DNA of 64,000 bases from Martelella alba (GCF_005217455.1 NZ_SZPQ01000001.1:248001-312000), one strand, 5' to 3'; shown: positions 25,737 to 39,362, counted from the stretch's first letter. Notes: generated by a model not told the origin, from the sequence alone. Translations and numbers: made by a program.

Positions 25737-28112
25737 TTAAAACAAACCCATCTGACCCGAAATAAGCGTAGCAAAATCATCTTGTATAAAAGGCAATATC
25801 GCATCCGCCACCGGCTGCAACTGCTTCGTCAGGTAGTGATCGTAATCCGGCGGATTGCGCCGAATCTCCAGTGGTTCGGGGCCCTGCAAGGTAATAATAT
25901 AGCTTATCCAGCCGCCGTTTTGGTATTGCTGCGGCCGTCCCTCCCGCTGATTAAACTCGTCCGCCATCCTCGCCGCGCGCGCCTGCGGCGGCACATTACG
26001 CTGGTAATCGCCCAGCTTGCGCCTCAACCGTTTGCGGTAGATGAGCAGCGCATCGAATTCCCCGGCCAGCGTCCGACGGACGAAGTCCCGGACGAAATCC
26101 CGATAGGGCTGGCGGCGGAAAATCCGCTCATAAAGCTGCTGCTGAAACTGCTGGGCCAGCGGCGTCCAGTCGCTGCGCACGGTTTCCAGCCCCTTGAATA
26201 CCATCCGTTCCCCCTTGTCGTCGCGCGCCAGTCCGGCATAACGTTTCTTGCTGCCCAGCTCGGCGCCGCGGATGGTGGGCATCAGAAAACGACTGAAATG
26301 GGTTTCGTATTCAATTTCCAACGCGCTGGCAAGCGACAGGGTTTCCCGCAGGTGCGTTTGCCACCAGCCATTGATATGCGCCGCCAAGCGCCGGCCGATG
26401 TCATCCGCTTCGGCCTGAGCCCGTGCGTGTTTCAGCCAGACGAAGGTGGAATCGGTGTCGCCGTAGATAACCGGGTAGCCCTGCGCCTCGATTAACTGAC
26501 GGGTCTGATGCATGATGGCGTGGCCGCGCAGGGTGATGGATGAAGCCAGCCGGGGGTCGAAAAAGCGACAACCGGGGGCGCCCAGCACGCCGTAAAACGC
26601 GTTCATGATGATTTTCATGGCCTGGGACAAGGGCGGGTTGCGGTTTTGCTTGGCGCGCTCGCGACCCTGCCAAAGCCCGTTGACGATCTCCGGCAGGCAA
26701 TGGCGCCGGCGCGAAAACCGCGCTTCGAGAAAACCGTCCACCGTCGCGTCGCGATCCGGGTCCGCCATGCCTTCCACCAGACCCACCGGATCGATAAGAA
26801 ACGTTCGGATAATCGAGGGGTAAAGGCTTTTGTAGTCCAGCACCAGCACCGAGTCATACAGACCCGGGCGGGAGTCCATGACGTAGCCGCCGGGGCTGGC
26901 CTGCGGCGCGACCTCACCCAAATTGGGCGCCACATAGCCGGCGCGGTGCATGCGCGGCAGATACAGCCAGGTAAAGGCGGCCACCGACCCTCCGCTGCGA
27001 TCCGCCGCCAGACCGGTGACCGAGGCGCGTTCCAGCAAAAACGGCAGCAGGCGGGTATGCTCGAAAATGCGGCTGACCAGTTCGCAATCCTTGAGGTTAT
27101 AACGCGCCAGCGCCGGCCGATCCTCACGATAAAGACGGTCGATTTCATCCATGCGTTGATAGGGGGTGGCGATATCTTTACCTTCGCCCAGCAAGGTTTG
27201 CGCCACATGCTCCAGACTGAACGAACTGAATTGCCAGAACGCGGTTTTCAAGGCGTCGATGCCATCGATAATCAGCCTGCCGGCGGCGCCGGCAAAGAAA
27301 TGGCCGGGCTTGGCGCCATGCTCGCGCCACTCCAGCGCCTCGCCGCCGCGTCCGAGCCGTAAGACGCGGTGATGGCGCTCCGCGTGTTGTTGCAGGACAC
27401 GCAAATCGAACTGCACCAGATTCCAGCCGATAATGGCGTCCGGATCGTGACGGGCGAACCAATCGTTGAGGCAATCGATAAGCCCGGCGCGGGTGGCGAC
27501 ATACTCCAACGGGATATCCGCCGGTTGGGGGCTGGCCGCCGGCGCCTCGCCCAGCATATACACCTGGCGCTGTCCGCAACCGTGCAGGCCGATACAGTAC
27601 AGCTCGCCGAAACGGTTGGTTTCGATATCCAGGGACACCAGATTCAGCGCCGGGCGGTAATCGACGCTGGGCCTGAGCCGGGCATCGTCTACCACGCCGT
27701 CCGGGCGCGGGCGGCCCTCGAACGCGACCGGGGCGGTGATGAACCGTTCCATCAGATAGCGTTCCACGGGACGGATATCCGCCTCGTAGAGGGGGATGCC
27801 GGCCTCATGCAGTCTTTTTTCCAGGCGGACCATATCGCGGTAATGACGGCAGTAAACGCCGGTCACCGGCCGTCGATGGAAATCGCGCAACGGCAGCGCG
27901 CGCAGGCGGCAGCCCGCGATGGCGCCGAGCAGAGGCGCCGCCCGCGCATTGAATTCCGTGGGAAAGAAGGCCACCGCCGTTTGCGGCGGCAGGCTGATTT
28001 TCCGTGGTCCCTGGTCGGTGGCCAGCCATAAATCGACGCAGATGCCCGCGGGGGTATCGCGCCAATGGCGGGTGAGCACAAAACCCTGGCCGGTCGGGGA
28101 GGGGACGGACAT
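25737..28112 (-). CDS. polB: DNA polymerase II
   Basis: Family B DNA polymerase with proofreading, SOS-inducible in E. coli. It has 791 residues (783 in E. coli). The exonuclease motifs are [24 protein letters not shown] and YNLKDCEL. The polymerase motifs are [26 protein letters not shown] and [10 protein letters not shown], all with their catalytic residues. The extreme C-terminus QMGLF matches the beta-clamp-binding peptide. The araBADC genes that separate polB from yabI in E. coli are absent. Confidence 0.97.
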   Translation of the reverse strand: MSVPSPTGQGFVLTRHWRDTPAGICVDLWLATDQGPRKISLPPQTAVAFFPTEFNARAAPLLGAIAGCRLRALPLRDFHRRPVTGVYCRHYRDMVRLEKRLHEAGIPLYEADIRPVERYLMERFITAPVAFEGRPRPDGVVDDARLRPSVDYRPALNLVSLDIETNRFGELYCIGLHGCGQRQVYMLGEAPAASPQPADIPLEYVATRAGLIDCLNDWFARHDPDAIIGWNLVQFDLRVLQQHAERHHRVLRLGRGGEALEWREHGAKPGHFFAGAAGRLIIDGIDALKTAFWQFSSFSLEHVAQTLLGEGKDIATPYQRMDEIDRLYREDRPALARYNLKDCELVSRIFEHTRLLPFLLERASVTGLAADRSGGSVAAFTWLYLPRMHRAGYVAPNLGEVAPQASPGGYVMDSRPGLYDSVLVLDYKSLYPSIIRTFLIDPVGLVEGMADPDRDATVDGFLEARFSRRRHCLPEIVNGLWQGRERAKQNRNPPLSQAMKIIMNAFYGVLGAPGCRFFDPRLASSITLRGHAIMHQTRQLIEAQGYPVIYGDTDSTFVWLKHARAQAEADDIGRRLAAHINGWWQTHLRETLSLASALEIEYETHFSRFLMPTIRGAELGSKKRYAGLARDDKGERMVFKGLETVRSDWTPLAQQFQQQLYERIFRRQPYRDFVRDFVRRTLAGEFDALLIYRKRLRRKLGDYQRNVPPQARAARMADEFNQREGRPQQYQNGGWISYIITLQGPEPLEIRRNPPDYDHYLTKQLQPVADAILPFIQDDFATLISGQMGLF

Positions 28113-28323
28113 GGACGTTCGCTGCCTTGTAAAATGAAATGACCGGCCATCGCCGACCGGCCGGACGTTACCGCCGTTATGCCGGATAAGTATGAGTATT
28201 TATACAGTCATTGTCCAGCGCGGCCGGCATGAACCCGTTGCGCCAAACATTTATACAAAACAATCATTGACGCTATCGCCTCAAGCCACGACAATCCGGC
28301 AGTTCGATTTTTTACGAGGGTTT

Positions 28324-29091
28324 ATGGACGCCTTTTTGCAGTCTTTAGTCAATCAATCCCTGGCATTTTCGCTTATGGCCGTGGCGCTGGTGGCGTTTCT
28401 CGAGTCGCTGGCCCTGGTCGGCCTGCTGTTGCCGGGGACGGTGATGATGGCTAGCCTGGGCGCGTTGATAGGCGGCGGAACCCTCGGTTTTTACCCGGCA
28501 TGGGCCGCCGGGATTATTGGCTGCTTTTGCGGCGACTGGATATCTTACCTGCTGGGTCACGGTTTCAAAAAGCCTCTGAAAAAAAGCGCTTTTATGCAAA
28601 AACACCGGACAATGCTCAATAAGACGGAATATGCCCTGCACCGTCATAGCCTGCTGACGGTGCTTATCGGCCGCTTCGTCGGCCCCACCCGGCCGCTGGT
28701 ACCGCTGGTGGCCGGGATGCTGGATCTGCCGCCGCTAAAATTCGCCCTGCCGAATGTTATCGGCTGCCTGGCCTGGCCGCCGGTCTATTTCTTGCCGGGC
28801 ATTCTGGCCGGCGTGGCCATCAATATCCCCGCGGGCGCGCATACCGGCGCATTCCGCTGGCTGCTGCTGGCCGGCGCGCTGTTGCTCTGGTTGGCGGCAT
28901 GGCTGCTTTGGCGTTGGCGCCGCAGCGGCAACGGCGCGAACGACCGCCTGGCCCGCTGGCTGACGCCGCGAAGACTGCGCTGGCTGGCGCCGATGTCCCT
29001 GGCGGCGCTGGCGGCGGTGTTCACATTGCTTATCCGCCATCCCCTGATGCCCACCTATGCTCATTGCTTTTGGCGGGTGGTCAGGTTATGA
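28324..29091 (+). CDS. yabI: DedA-family membrane protein YabI
   Basis: Polytopic inner-membrane protein of the DedA/VTT superfamily; members are linked to lipid-carrier flipping and membrane homeostasis. It has 255 residues with about five membrane segments. Hallmarks are [18 protein letters not shown] near 25, [16 protein letters not shown] near 75 and [16 protein letters not shown] near 115. The frame begins earlier, but MDAFLQS at 28324 follows GAGGG and matches homologs. Its last 31 bases overlap the end of convergent thiQ. Confidence 0.95.
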   Translation: MDAFLQSLVNQSLAFSLMAVALVAFLESLALVGLLLPGTVMMASLGALIGGGTLGFYPAWAAGIIGCFCGDWISYLLGHGFKKPLKKSAFMQKHRTMLNKTEYALHRHSLLTVLIGRFVGPTRPLVPLVAGMLDLPPLKFALPNVIGCLAWPPVYFLPGILAGVAINIPAGAHTGAFRWLLLAGALLLWLAAWLLWRWRRSGNGANDRLARWLTPRRLRWLAPMSLAALAAVFTLLIRHPLMPTYAHCFWRVVRL

Positions 29092-29786
29092 GGCGGGATA
29101 CCCAATAACGAGGCTTCGCGCGCCTGACCGCTGGCCAGTCTTTCGGTCGGGCCGTCGTAGTAAATCCGTCCCTCCGCCACCAGCAAGGTGCGCGGCGCGA
29201 TGCGCAGGGCGTCGTCCAGGTTATGCGATACCATCAGCAGGGTTAGGCCGCGTTGTTCGCAAGCCTGCTCGACTTGCTGCAACATCTCGTTGCGCAGCGC
29301 CGGGTCCAGCGCGGAAAACGGCTCATCCAGCAGCAGGATGGGGCGATCGCGCACCAGGCACCGCGCCAGGGCCGCACGTTGGCGCTGGCCGCCGGATAAT
29401 TGGCCCGGCAACCGCTCGAGCAAATCGCCAAGGCCGACCCGCCGCGCGGTCTGACGGACCTCTTCCCGCTGCCGTTCGGTCAGTCTGAGGCCGGGATGAA
29501 GTCCCAGACCGATGTTTTCCTCCACGCTAAGGTGCGCAAACAGGTTGTTCTCCTGGAATAGCATCGACACCGGCCGCCGGTCGGGGGATGTCGCGCTGTG
29601 GTCCTCGCCGTTTAGCCAAATCCGGCCGCTGCTTTGCGCCAGGAATCCGGCGATCAGGTTGAGCAGGGTGCTTTTGCCCGCGCCGCTCGGTCCGAGTATC
29701 GCCGTTTTTTCCCCCGCCGCCAGTCGGATATCAAAGCGCATGGGCAAGTGTTCATAAAGGTAGGTAACCTTATCGAGGCGGATCAT
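29061..29786 (-). CDS. thiQ: Thiamine ABC transporter ATP-binding protein
   Basis: ATPase of the ThiBPQ importer for thiamine and thiamine phosphates. It has 241 residues. Walker [10 protein letters not shown] is near 34, the signature LSGGQRQR near 130 and Walker [13 protein letters not shown] near 150. The Met at 29786 (MIRLDK) matches homologs and overlaps the end of thiP by 17 bases; the Met at 29807 is a less likely start. Confidence 0.96.
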   Translation of the reverse strand: MIRLDKVTYLYEHLPMRFDIRLAAGEKTAILGPSGAGKSTLLNLIAGFLAQSSGRIWLNGEDHSATSPDRRPVSMLFQENNLFAHLSVEENIGLGLHPGLRLTERQREEVRQTARRVGLGDLLERLPGQLSGGQRQRAALARCLVRDRPILLLDEPFSALDPALRNEMLQQVEQACEQRGLTLLMVSHNLDDALRIAPRTLLVAEGRIYYDGPTERLASGQAREASLLGIPPHNLTTRQKQ

Positions 29787-31380
29787 GGGGGCCTGCCAGT
29801 TTTTCAATCAGAGTGAACAGGGCAAAACACAGCAGCAACAACGCCAGCGCGCTCACCGCGCCGTCCTGGCTGCGATAGGCGCCGATTTGCTGATACAGGT
29901 AATAAGGCAGTGTGCGAAACTGCGCATTGCCGAACAGCGCCACCACGCCGAAGTCGCCGATGGACAAAATGCTGGCGAAGGCCATCGCCCGGGCAAGGGG
30001 TTGACGCAGCGCCCGCCATTCCACCAGCCTGAGCCTGTTGTGGCCGCGGATGCCCAGGGACAGGCATAGCCGGGAATAGCGCTCCGCCAGATCCAGCATC
30101 GGCGATTCCAGGATTTTCAACGTGTAGGGTATTGCCATCAGCGCGTTGGTGATAATAACCAGTCCGTAAGGCGATTGCGGCAGTCCGACGCTTTCATTCG
30201 CCAGAAGAAAAAAGCCGGTGGCGATCACGATGCCGGGCATCGCCAGGATCACCATGCCGCTGAGATCAAGCAACTGCGCCGGCCAATAACGCCGACGTAG
30301 CCGGAACTCCCGTCCGCTCCACAGCAACATGGTCGTCAGCAACAGGCAAAGCAAACCCGCGCCGAGGGCGATTTTCACCGAGGTCAGCATCGCCGTCCAC
30401 AGCGCCGGCTGCGCCAGCGCCGCCGGCAAATCCCGATTTATTCCGCCGACCGCCACCGACAGCATCGGCGGCAGGAGAAACAGCAGCGCCAGGATAATCA
30501 CGATGCCGTCGATGATCCGGCCGCGTCCCCGATCGCCGGGATTGCGCCACGGCAATGCCTGGGTATCGCCCGCCGGCAAGGCGCGCGCCAGTCGCTGGCC
30601 GAGCAACACCAGTCCCAGGCAGCAGGCCATCTGCAACAATGCCAGAAAAGCGGCGCGGCCGGGATCGTAGTCATAACTGAGCGCCTGAAAAACCGCCAGT
30701 TCGATGGTGGTGGCCCGCGGGCCGCCGCCCAACGCCAGCACGGTGGCGAAGCTGGCGAAGCATAGCATGAAGATCAGCGCCGCCGCCGGCGTCAGCTGCC
30801 GGCGCAGCCAGGGCCATTCCAGCAGTCGGAACATATCCCAGCCAACCATATTCAATTGGGCCGCCAACTGGCGCTGTTCTATGGGGATGCTTTCCAACGC
30901 CTGCAATAATAACCGGGTGGCAAGGGGCAGGTTAAAAAACACATGGGCCAGCAAGATCCCGCACAGCCCGTAGGGGGAAAAGTGATAAGGCAGATGCAGC
31001 GCGGCGCTCACCTGGGCCAACCACCCTTGGCGGCCATAAACCCCGAGAATACCGAAAACCGCCACCAATACCGGCATGACCAGCGTCATGGCGCAAAATC
31101 GCAACAATAGCCGCCGGCCGGGAAAACGGCGTCGATAGAGGGCGCGGGCCAGCAAAATCGCCGGCAGTACCGACAGCGCCGCCGAAAGGAACGCCTGCCA
31201 AAAGGTAAAGCGCAGCACATGCCACAAATAGGCATCGGTCAGAATCGCCCGCCAATGGGGCGCGGGGGCGTTGAACCCCAGCGCGCCCATCGCCGCCAGC
31301 GCGACGGTCAGTAAAAACGCCGCCGCCGACAGTCCCGGCCATAGCCAGGCGGGGATTACTGGCTGACGGCGTTCAGCCAT
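29770..31380 (-). CDS. thiP: Thiamine ABC transporter permease
   Basis: Fused inner-membrane permease with two homologous halves, about twelve membrane helices and 536 residues. Each half has a cytoplasmic EAA-type loop contacting Thi[19 protein letters not shown] is visible in the first half. The start overlaps the end of thiB by 25 bases, as in the E. coli operon. Confidence 0.96.
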   Translation of the reverse strand: MAERRQPVIPAWLWPGLSAAAFLLTVALAAMGALGFNAPAPHWRAILTDAYLWHVLRFTFWQAFLSAALSVLPAILLARALYRRRFPGRRLLLRFCAMTLVMPVLVAVFGILGVYGRQGWLAQVSAALHLPYHFSPYGLCGILLAHVFFNLPLATRLLLQALESIPIEQRQLAAQLNMVGWDMFRLLEWPWLRRQLTPAAALIFMLCFASFATVLALGGGPRATTIELAVFQALSYDYDPGRAAFLALLQMACCLGLVLLGQRLARALPAGDTQALPWRNPGDRGRGRIIDGIVIILALLFLLPPMLSVAVGGINRDLPAALAQPALWTAMLTSVKIALGAGLLCLLLTTMLLWSGREFRLRRRYWPAQLLDLSGMVILAMPGIVIATGFFLLANESVGLPQSPYGLVIITNALMAIPYTLKILESPMLDLAERYSRLCLSLGIRGHNRLRLVEWRALRQPLARAMAFASILSIGDFGVVALFGNAQFRTLPYYLYQQIGAYRSQDGAVSALALLLLCFALFTLIEKLAGPHDPPR

Positions 31381-32336
31381 GTCTGGGTCCAGGCATGACG
31401 ATGCCCGGCGACTTCGGCCGGCGTATAGCTTAGCGTCACCTGCGGTCGCTTACCGAAACCGGCCGGCAACGGCATCGCTATCACCGGATACATCCAGTTG
31501 CCGGTGGGGATGGTCTGCTGGAAGGCTTTAGACGTAATGAACTGCATGAATTGCCGCGCCAGGGCGGGATGTTTACTGGCGGCCAACTGACCGGCCACTT
31601 CCACTTGCAGATAATGTCCTTCGCTGAACGGGGCCCAGGCGTAGTTATTCTTCTTTTCCTCCAGGATATGGTAGGCCGGCGACGTGGTGTAGCTTAGCAC
31701 CATATCCGCCTCGCCTTTGAGAAACAGGCCGTAGGCCTCGCTCCAGCTTTTGGGTACCGTGACGGTTTTGCTCGCCAGCCGCCGCCAGGCTTGCGGCGCG
31801 TTATCACCGTAGACTTTTTGCACCCAGAGCAGCAGACCCAGACCAGGCGTGCTGGTCCGCGGATCCTCATAAATGATTTTCAGCGGCGCCGTCCCGTCCA
31901 CCAGTTCGCGCAGGCTGGTAGGCGGATTTTTCAGTTTGTTTTTATCGTAAACGAAGGCGAAATAGCCATAATCAAACGGCAGGAATGTGTCGTCATGCCA
32001 GCCGCCCGGCACCGTCAGCGCGGCGGTGTCTACCTGGTAGGGGGTAAAGAGACCGGTCTCCCGCGCCGCTTGCAGCAAATTATTGTCCAGACCGAGCACC
32101 ACATCGGCGCTGCTGTTTTTCCCCTCCAGGCGTAAACGGTTCAGCAACGCCACGCCATCTTCCTGCACCACATATTTCAGCTCGCAGCCGCAGTCGGCTT
32201 CGAAGGCTTTCTTAATCGCCGGTCCGGGGCCCCATTCCGAGGCGAAGGAATCATAGGTGTAGACCGTCAGGGTTGGTTTGGCCAATACCGGGAAAGCGGC
32301 CAGCAATAACAGGGTGGATAACCAGAATTTCGACAC
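31356..32336 (-). CDS. thiB: Thiamine-binding periplasmic protein
   Basis: Periplasmic receptor for thiamine, TMP and TPP (TbpA). The GTG at 32336 is preceded by CAGGAG and opens onto a signal peptide ending AAFPVLA-KP. It gives 326 residues, close to the E. coli protein. Conserved blocks are LTVYTYDSFASEWGPGP, NVP-like PGGWHDDTFLPFDYGYFAF and YTTSPAYHILEEKK. An ATG at 32558 would force translation through the riboswitch and is rejected. Confidence 0.96.
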   Translation of the reverse strand: MSKFWLSTLLLLAAFPVLAKPTLTVYTYDSFASEWGPGPAIKKAFEADCGCELKYVVQEDGVALLNRLRLEGKNSSADVVLGLDNNLLQAARETGLFTPYQVDTAALTVPGGWHDDTFLPFDYGYFAFVYDKNKLKNPPTSLRELVDGTAPLKIIYEDPRTSTPGLGLLLWVQKVYGDNAPQAWRRLASKTVTVPKSWSEAYGLFLKGEADMVLSYTTSPAYHILEEKKNNYAWAPFSEGHYLQVEVAGQLAASKHPALARQFMQFITSKAFQQTIPTGNWMYPVIAMPLPAGFGKRPQVTLSYTPAEVAGHRHAWTQTWLNAVSQ

Positions 32337-32388
32337 TTTGCGCTCCTGCAGAATAAGGGCGGCCAAGGTCTTCGAGATAGCGCAGCGC

Positions 32389-32492
32389 TTCTCAAATCCC
32401 TTCGCCGGTATTAACCGGATCAGGTTCGACGGGTATACTCTCAGCGCTCTTCGCCGAACCGTTGCCCGGCGTTGATGGCACCCCGTTGAGAA
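32389..32492 (-). ncRNA. TPP riboswitch (THI element)
   Basis: On the minus strand the THI-box hallmarks are present in order: GGGGUGCC after the P1 strand, CUGAGAGUAUACCCGU, GAACCUGAUCCGGUUAAUAC and CGAAGGGA. Helix P1 closes between UUCUCAA (32486-32492) and UUGAGAA (32389-32395). It lies 52 bases before the thiB GTG. The expression platform contains the CAGGAG ribosome site, so translational control is likely. It should repress thiBPQ when TPP is plentiful. Confidence 0.95.
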
Positions 32493-32499
32493 CAGGTTC

Positions 32500-32528
32500 A
32501 TTGTAATGGGTTTATCCCACTCTTGACA
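32500..32528 (-). promoter_or_regulatory. Promoter of thiBPQ
   Basis: TGTCAA and TACAAT are 17 bases apart on the minus strand. The predicted start is near 32493, exactly at the 5' end of the TPP riboswitch. The -35 lies only 11 bases downstream of the sgrR stop. Confidence 0.7.
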
Positions 32529-32538
32529 GCGTTTACGT

Positions 32539-34200
32539 TTAGATTTCCGGCGGCGCAAACCAGGCGGATTTAAAGTCGAACCAACCCAGGGTATTCATGT
32601 GGATGCCGCGCATACTGCGCTGCCCTTGCAGGATTAAGCGATGATGCAGCAACGGCAGCAAATGATGGCTGGCCACCAGCGAACGGCACCATTCCGGCAA
32701 AACCAATCGCTTGTGGCGCCATGCCTCGGCTTCGCGCGCGAAATCCGTTTGCAGGCAGTGGTGCAACAGCGGCATTTCATAAAACGCGGCGAACAGCCAG
32801 AATTCCAGGGGCAGGGCGAAGTTAACGCTGCCGAGCCACACATCGCTTGGCGCCGCGCCCCGGTACCAGTCGGCATAATCCAACTGATTCACTTTCAGGG
32901 TGATACCCTGGCGGGCCAGAACCCGTGCCAGGGTCTGGCACAAATCGTCGAACTCGGCGTGGTTGCTGTAGAACGTCAAAGTTAATTGCGTCAGTCCCGC
33001 CGGCTTCGGCCAGGGTTTGGCGGACTGGCCATGATACCAGCGGGGCAGAATGCCGTAGGCCGGGGTCCAGTAATGCTGATAGGCCGTGCCCGCCTCGGCC
33101 AGCAGAGATATCGGATCGATGTTTTCGCACAGCCAGCGGCGGATATCGGGATCGGCCATTAGCGGCGAGCGCTGGTCGAACAACAGAAAATAACAGCCTT
33201 CTCCCAACCGGGTTTCCAATTCATCCCGCCGGCTGTCGTCTCCTTGTACCTGCATCGCCAGATAGGTTAGTTCGGCGGAAAGATCCGGCAGTATCCAGAC
33301 ATTGACTTCGTCAATCAGGGCCCGATAGCCAAAATAGTCGTCAAAGGCGCGCATCTTCAATTGTTCCGGCCGGTTGTCGACGATGGCGTAAGGCCCGGTA
33401 CCCACGGGACGGCGGGCGAAATCCGGCAGGCTGGCCCACTCCTGCGGCAGAATCATTGCCGGTACGCTGCTGAGCAGCCACGGCAACCATTCGTCCGGGT
33501 CGGACAGGGTAATGTCGAGCGTATTGACGGCGACCGCGCGGACTTCCAGGATGTGGCCGAACAGGGCAAGATCGCGCAGGCGCAGCAGAGATTGGCTGAC
33601 GTCATCCACCGTTAACTCCCGTCCATGGTGGAAATGAATGGCCGGACGCAGATAAAAACGCCAGTGCTGCGCGGTAATCCGCTGCCAATGGTGTGCTAAA
33701 TCCGCTTCAAGTTCCCCGTTTTCCTCATTTATCCGGGTCAGACCGCTGAAAATTTGCCGGGCGATATGGTTATCCGAGCGGCGCAGCGGCGTGCCGGGCA
33801 GCAGGTTCAGTAACGGACGGTAATACAGAACCCGCAGAATATGCCGCCCTTCACGAAAGCTGCGGCCCAGGTGGGAAAGCAGCATCCGCCGCACCCGTTC
33901 TTTATCGCCTACCAGTTGTACAAGTTGATCGATACGATCGTTTTCCAGCAAGTCTTCGGCGCGCTGTTGCTGCAAGGCCAGGCCGGTATAGTGGAAAATC
34001 AGGCGCGAGCGTTTACCGCGCCCGGCTTCCGAGCGCCATTCCAACCACCCCATGTCTTGCATGGTTTTCAACAGGGAACGCACGTGGCGGCGCGAGCAAT
34101 TGAGGCATTGCGCCAATGCCTGCAACGTGGTGTCCTGCGGCTGGCCCTGGCAACTTTGCCAGAGACGGATAAATTGCTGTTGTAAGCGGGGCGAGGCCAT
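32539..34200 (-). CDS. sgrR: Transcriptional regulator SgrR
   Basis: Activator of the sugar-phosphate-stress RNA gene sgrS. It has 553 residues (551 in E. coli). The N-terminal winged helix (about 1-110) includes [19 protein letters not shown] and [17 protein letters not shown]. The C-terminal part resembles a periplasmic solute-binding protein (SBP family 5): [36 protein letters not shown] and [13 protein letters not shown]. It is divergent from the SgrS-like gene. Confidence 0.97.
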   Translation of the reverse strand: MASPRLQQQFIRLWQSCQGQPQDTTLQALAQCLNCSRRHVRSLLKTMQDMGWLEWRSEAGRGKRSRLIFHYTGLALQQQRAEDLLENDRIDQLVQLVGDKERVRRMLLSHLGRSFREGRHILRVLYYRPLLNLLPGTPLRRSDNHIARQIFSGLTRINEENGELEADLAHHWQRITAQHWRFYLRPAIHFHHGRELTVDDVSQSLLRLRDLALFGHILEVRAVAVNTLDITLSDPDEWLPWLLSSVPAMILPQEWASLPDFARRPVGTGPYAIVDNRPEQLKMRAFDDYFGYRALIDEVNVWILPDLSAELTYLAMQVQGDDSRRDELETRLGEGCYFLLFDQRSPLMADPDIRRWLCENIDPISLLAEAGTAYQHYWTPAYGILPRWYHGQSAKPWPKPAGLTQLTLTFYSNHAEFDDLCQTLARVLARQGITLKVNQLDYADWYRGAAPSDVWLGSVNFALPLEFWLFAAFYEMPLLHHCLQTDFAREAEAWRHKRLVLPEWCRSLVASHHLLPLLHHRLILQGQRSMRGIHMNTLGWFDFKSAWFAPPEI

Positions 34201-34291
34201 AAAAGAGGAAATCTCCGGGAAAAGCCATCCATTTTTCTTCCCCTATAATAAGCCGATACTGTTCATATCGAAAGCGACTGCCGGGAGCAAC

Positions 34292-34423
34292 ATGATGAAT
34301 AGTGCCGTCTTGCGACGTTTTTATCGGCGTTATTTACGGGCTTGCGGCAATGCGGCACGGACAGGAAATGGGGCGGCTCTGGCGCGGTCCCGAATGGCGG
34401 CGCTATTGCAGGTAACCCAATGA
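34292..34423 (+). CDS. sgrT: Small protein SgrT
   Basis: A 43-codon frame inside the SgrS-like RNA, the same length as E. coli SgrT, which inhibits the glucose transporter PtsG directly. GGGAG at 34282 precedes ATGATG (34292 and 34295). The segment LRRFYRRYLRACG resembles the RQFYQHYFTAT start of the E. coli protein; the rest is diverged and Arg/Ala-rich. Position and length make the call more than similarity. Confidence 0.65.
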   Translation: MMNSAVLRRFYRRYLRACGNAARTGNGAALARSRMAALLQVTQ

Positions 34424-34538
34424 CATATTCACCGCCTGTCCGAGGAGGAATACCGACGGTGGCTGTAGCGCCGGGGGTATGAGGCGATGATGGACTCATC
34501 GCCGCAGACAAACGTAAGAAGTTTGGATGACTTATCCG

Positions 34539-34568
34539 CCGGCAGGCTTCCGCCCGCCGGTTTTTTTT
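34539..34568 (+). terminator. Intrinsic terminator of the SgrS-like RNA
   Basis: The arms CCGGCAGGC and GCCCGCCGG pair with one mismatch around a TTCC loop, followed by eight T. A terminal T run is also needed for Hfq binding in SgrS. It lies nine bases from the convergent leuD stop; E. coli setA is absent from this place. Confidence 0.9.
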
Positions 34569-34577
34569 ATGGGGGAC

Positions 34578-35180
34578 TTAAAGCAAAAACGCCGGCTGCC
34601 GGTTTTCGTACTCGGCGATGTCGGCTTCATGCTGTAAAGTCAGGCCGATGGCGTCCAGCCCGTTGATCATGCAGTGGCGGCGGAAAGCGTCGATGGCGAA
34701 CGGGTAGGTTTTATCGCCGGCGATGACCTGCTGACGTTCCAGATCCACCATAAAGGTCACGCCTTCGCGGGCGGCCACCAGCTTGAACAATTCATCGACC
34801 TGTTCGGCGGGCAGCGCCACCGGCAGCAATTGGTTGTTAAAACTGTTGCTATAGAAGATATCGGCGAAGCTCGGGGCGATCACCACCCGGAAACCATAAT
34901 CGGTCAAGGCCCAGGGCGCGTGCTCGCGGGAGGAGCCGCAACCGAAATTCTCCCGGGCCAGCAAAATACTGGCGCCTTTATAGCGGGGCCTGTTCAGCAC
35001 AAAATCGGGATTGGGCTTAAGGCCGTCATTGTCCAGGAAACGCCAATCGTTGAACAAATGCTGGCCAAAACCGGTACGGGTGACTTTTTGCAGAAACTGT
35101 TTGGGGATGATGGCGTCGGTATCCACATTCGCGGCGTCCAGCGGCGCCACCAGCCCGGTGTGTTGCGTAAATTTAGCCAT
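34578..35180 (-). CDS. leuD: 3-isopropylmalate dehydratase small subunit
   Basis: Swivel-domain subunit of isopropylmalate isomerase, pairing with LeuC. It has 200 residues (201 in E. coli). Conserved [16 protein letters not shown] near 18 and [15 protein letters not shown] near 75 are present. It is the last gene of the leftward leuLABCD operon, 12 bases after leuC. Confidence 0.98.
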   Translation of the reverse strand: MAKFTQHTGLVAPLDAANVDTDAIIPKQFLQKVTRTGFGQHLFNDWRFLDNDGLKPNPDFVLNRPRYKGASILLARENFGCGSSREHAPWALTDYGFRVVIAPSFADIFYSNSFNNQLLPVALPAEQVDELFKLVAAREGVTFMVDLERQQVIAGDKTYPFAIDAFRRHCMINGLDAIGLTLQHEADIAEYENRQPAFLL

Positions 35181-35192
35181 GGTGCTGTTTCC

Positions 35193-36593
35193 TTAATTCA
35201 ATTCGCGAATATCGGCGAAATGTCCGGCGACCGCCGCCGCCGCCGCCATGGCCGGACTGACCAGGTGGGTTCGGCCGCCGCGGCCCTGACGGCCTTCGAA
35301 ATTACGGTTGCTGGTGGAGGCGCAGCGTTCGCCGGGATTGAGGCGATCGTTGTTCATCGCCAGACACATGGAGCAGCCCGGCAGGCGCCATTCGAACCCG
35401 GCCTCGATAAAAATCTTATCCAATCCCTCGGCTTCCGCCTGAGCCTTGACCGGGCCGGAACCCGGCACAACGATGGCTTGCACGCCGGCCGCCACGCGGC
35501 GGCCCTTGGCGATAGCCGCCGCCGCGCGTAAATCCTCGATGCGCGAATTGGTGCACGAACCGATGAAAACCTTATCAATACTGACTTCGGTCAGGCGGAT
35601 ACCGGGCTGTAAATCCATATAGGCCAGGGCTTTGGCGGCGGAATTGCGCTCGGCCGGATCGCTGAACGCGTCGGGGGAGGGGATCGTTTCGTTAATGGCG
35701 ATAACCTGGCCGGGGTTGGTGCCCCACGTCACCTGTGGCGCGATGTCTTCCGCCCTGAGAGTGACGATTTTGTCGAATACCGCGTCGTCGTCGGAGCGCA
35801 GCGTCTTCCAGTAGGCCACCGCCTTTGGCCAGTTATCGCTTTTGGGAGCGAACTGACGGCCCTGCAAGTAGGCGAAGGTCGTGTCGTCAGGCGCCACCAA
35901 ACCGGCTTTGGCGCCCATTTCGATGGCCATGTTGCACAGCGTCATGCGGCCTTCCATGCTCAATGCGCTAATCGCCTCGCCGCAGAATTCCACGACATGA
36001 CCGGTGCCGCCGGCGGAGCCGATGCTACCGATCACCGCCAGCACAATGTCTTTGGCGGTGATGCCGCCGGCGGCGCTGCCGGTCACTTCGACCTTCATGG
36101 TTTTGGCCCGGCCCTGTTTCAGGGTTTGGGTCGCCAGCACATGTTCCACTTCCGATGTGCCGATGCCGAAGGCCAGCGCGCCGAAGGCGCCATGGGTGGC
36201 GGTATGGGAATCGCCGCAGACAATGGTCATGCCCGGCAGGGTCATGCCTTGTTCCGGCCCGATCACATGAACGATGCCCTGATAGGGATGGTTGAGATCA
36301 TAAAGCTGGATGCCGAATTCAGCGCAGTTCTTAATCAGCTCCTGCATCTGAATACGGGCCATCTCGCCGCTGGCGTTAATGTCCCGGGTCTGGGTGGAGA
36401 CATTGTGATCCATGGTGGCGAAGGTTTTACCCGGCTGCCGCACCGGACGGCCCATGGCGCGCAATCCGTCGAAGGCCTGGGGCGATGTCACTTCGTGGAC
36501 CAAATGGCGGTCGATATATAACAAAGGCGTCTCTTCCGGCGCCTGATAAACCACATGTGCATCATATAATTTTTGGTATAACGACTTGCCCAT
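35193..36593 (-). CDS. leuC: 3-isopropylmalate dehydratase large subunit
   Basis: Aconitase-family 4Fe-4S subunit, 466 residues as in E. coli. Cluster cysteines are in [14 protein letters not shown] and [10 protein letters not shown], and the catalytic MDHNVSTQT and [13 protein letters not shown] are present. An ATG at 36602 overlaps the leuB stop as ATGA. The AAGGGG ribosome site is correctly spaced only for the ATG at 36593 (MGKSLY), which also matches homologs. Confidence 0.98.
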   Translation of the reverse strand: MGKSLYQKLYDAHVVYQAPEETPLLYIDRHLVHEVTSPQAFDGLRAMGRPVRQPGKTFATMDHNVSTQTRDINASGEMARIQMQELIKNCAEFGIQLYDLNHPYQGIVHVIGPEQGMTLPGMTIVCGDSHTATHGAFGALAFGIGTSEVEHVLATQTLKQGRAKTMKVEVTGSAAGGITAKDIVLAVIGSIGSAGGTGHVVEFCGEAISALSMEGRMTLCNMAIEMGAKAGLVAPDDTTFAYLQGRQFAPKSDNWPKAVAYWKTLRSDDDAVFDKIVTLRAEDIAPQVTWGTNPGQVIAINETIPSPDAFSDPAERNSAAKALAYMDLQPGIRLTEVSIDKVFIGSCTNSRIEDLRAAAAIAKGRRVAAGVQAIVVPGSGPVKAQAEAEGLDKIFIEAGFEWRLPGCSMCLAMNNDRLNPGERCASTSNRNFEGRQGRGGRTHLVSPAMAAAAAVAGHFADIRELN

Positions 36594-36598
36594 AATAT

Positions 36599-39269
<2,671 letters not shown>

Positions 39270-39308
39270 ATCGGATCCTATGTCGTTATCAAGGCGCATT
39301 GCAGGCAT

Positions 39309-39339
39309 AAAAAAACCCGCGCAATGCGCGGGTTTTTTT
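39309..39339 (-). terminator. Attenuator terminator of the leu operon
   Basis: Perfect 7-bp stem CCCGCGC / GCGCGGG with a three-base loop. The transcript ends in seven U, and a matching A run lies upstream. It sits between leuL and leuA, where the leucine attenuator is expected. Confidence 0.93.
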
Positions 39340-39362
39340 CTCTGGGACGTCAGGGGGCGTTT

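Larger units (their letters stand above)
34256..34568 (+). ncRNA. sgrS: SgrS-like small RNA
   Basis: Divergent from sgrR, with TATAAT at 34244-34249 and a predicted start near 34256, then the sgrT frame, then a terminator ending at 34568. The order promoter-sgrT-pairing region-terminator is that of E. coli SgrS, but this RNA is about 313 nt against 227. A perfect 8-bp hairpin (GGCGATGA / TCATCGCC, 34483-34503) lies between sgrT and the terminator. I could not recognise the conserved ptsG-pairing stretch. The 5' end is estimated. Confidence 0.75.

Noticed and set aside
32336-32558. N-terminal extension of thiB to an upstream ATG
   Set aside because: It would be translated through the TPP riboswitch and would bury the signal peptide.
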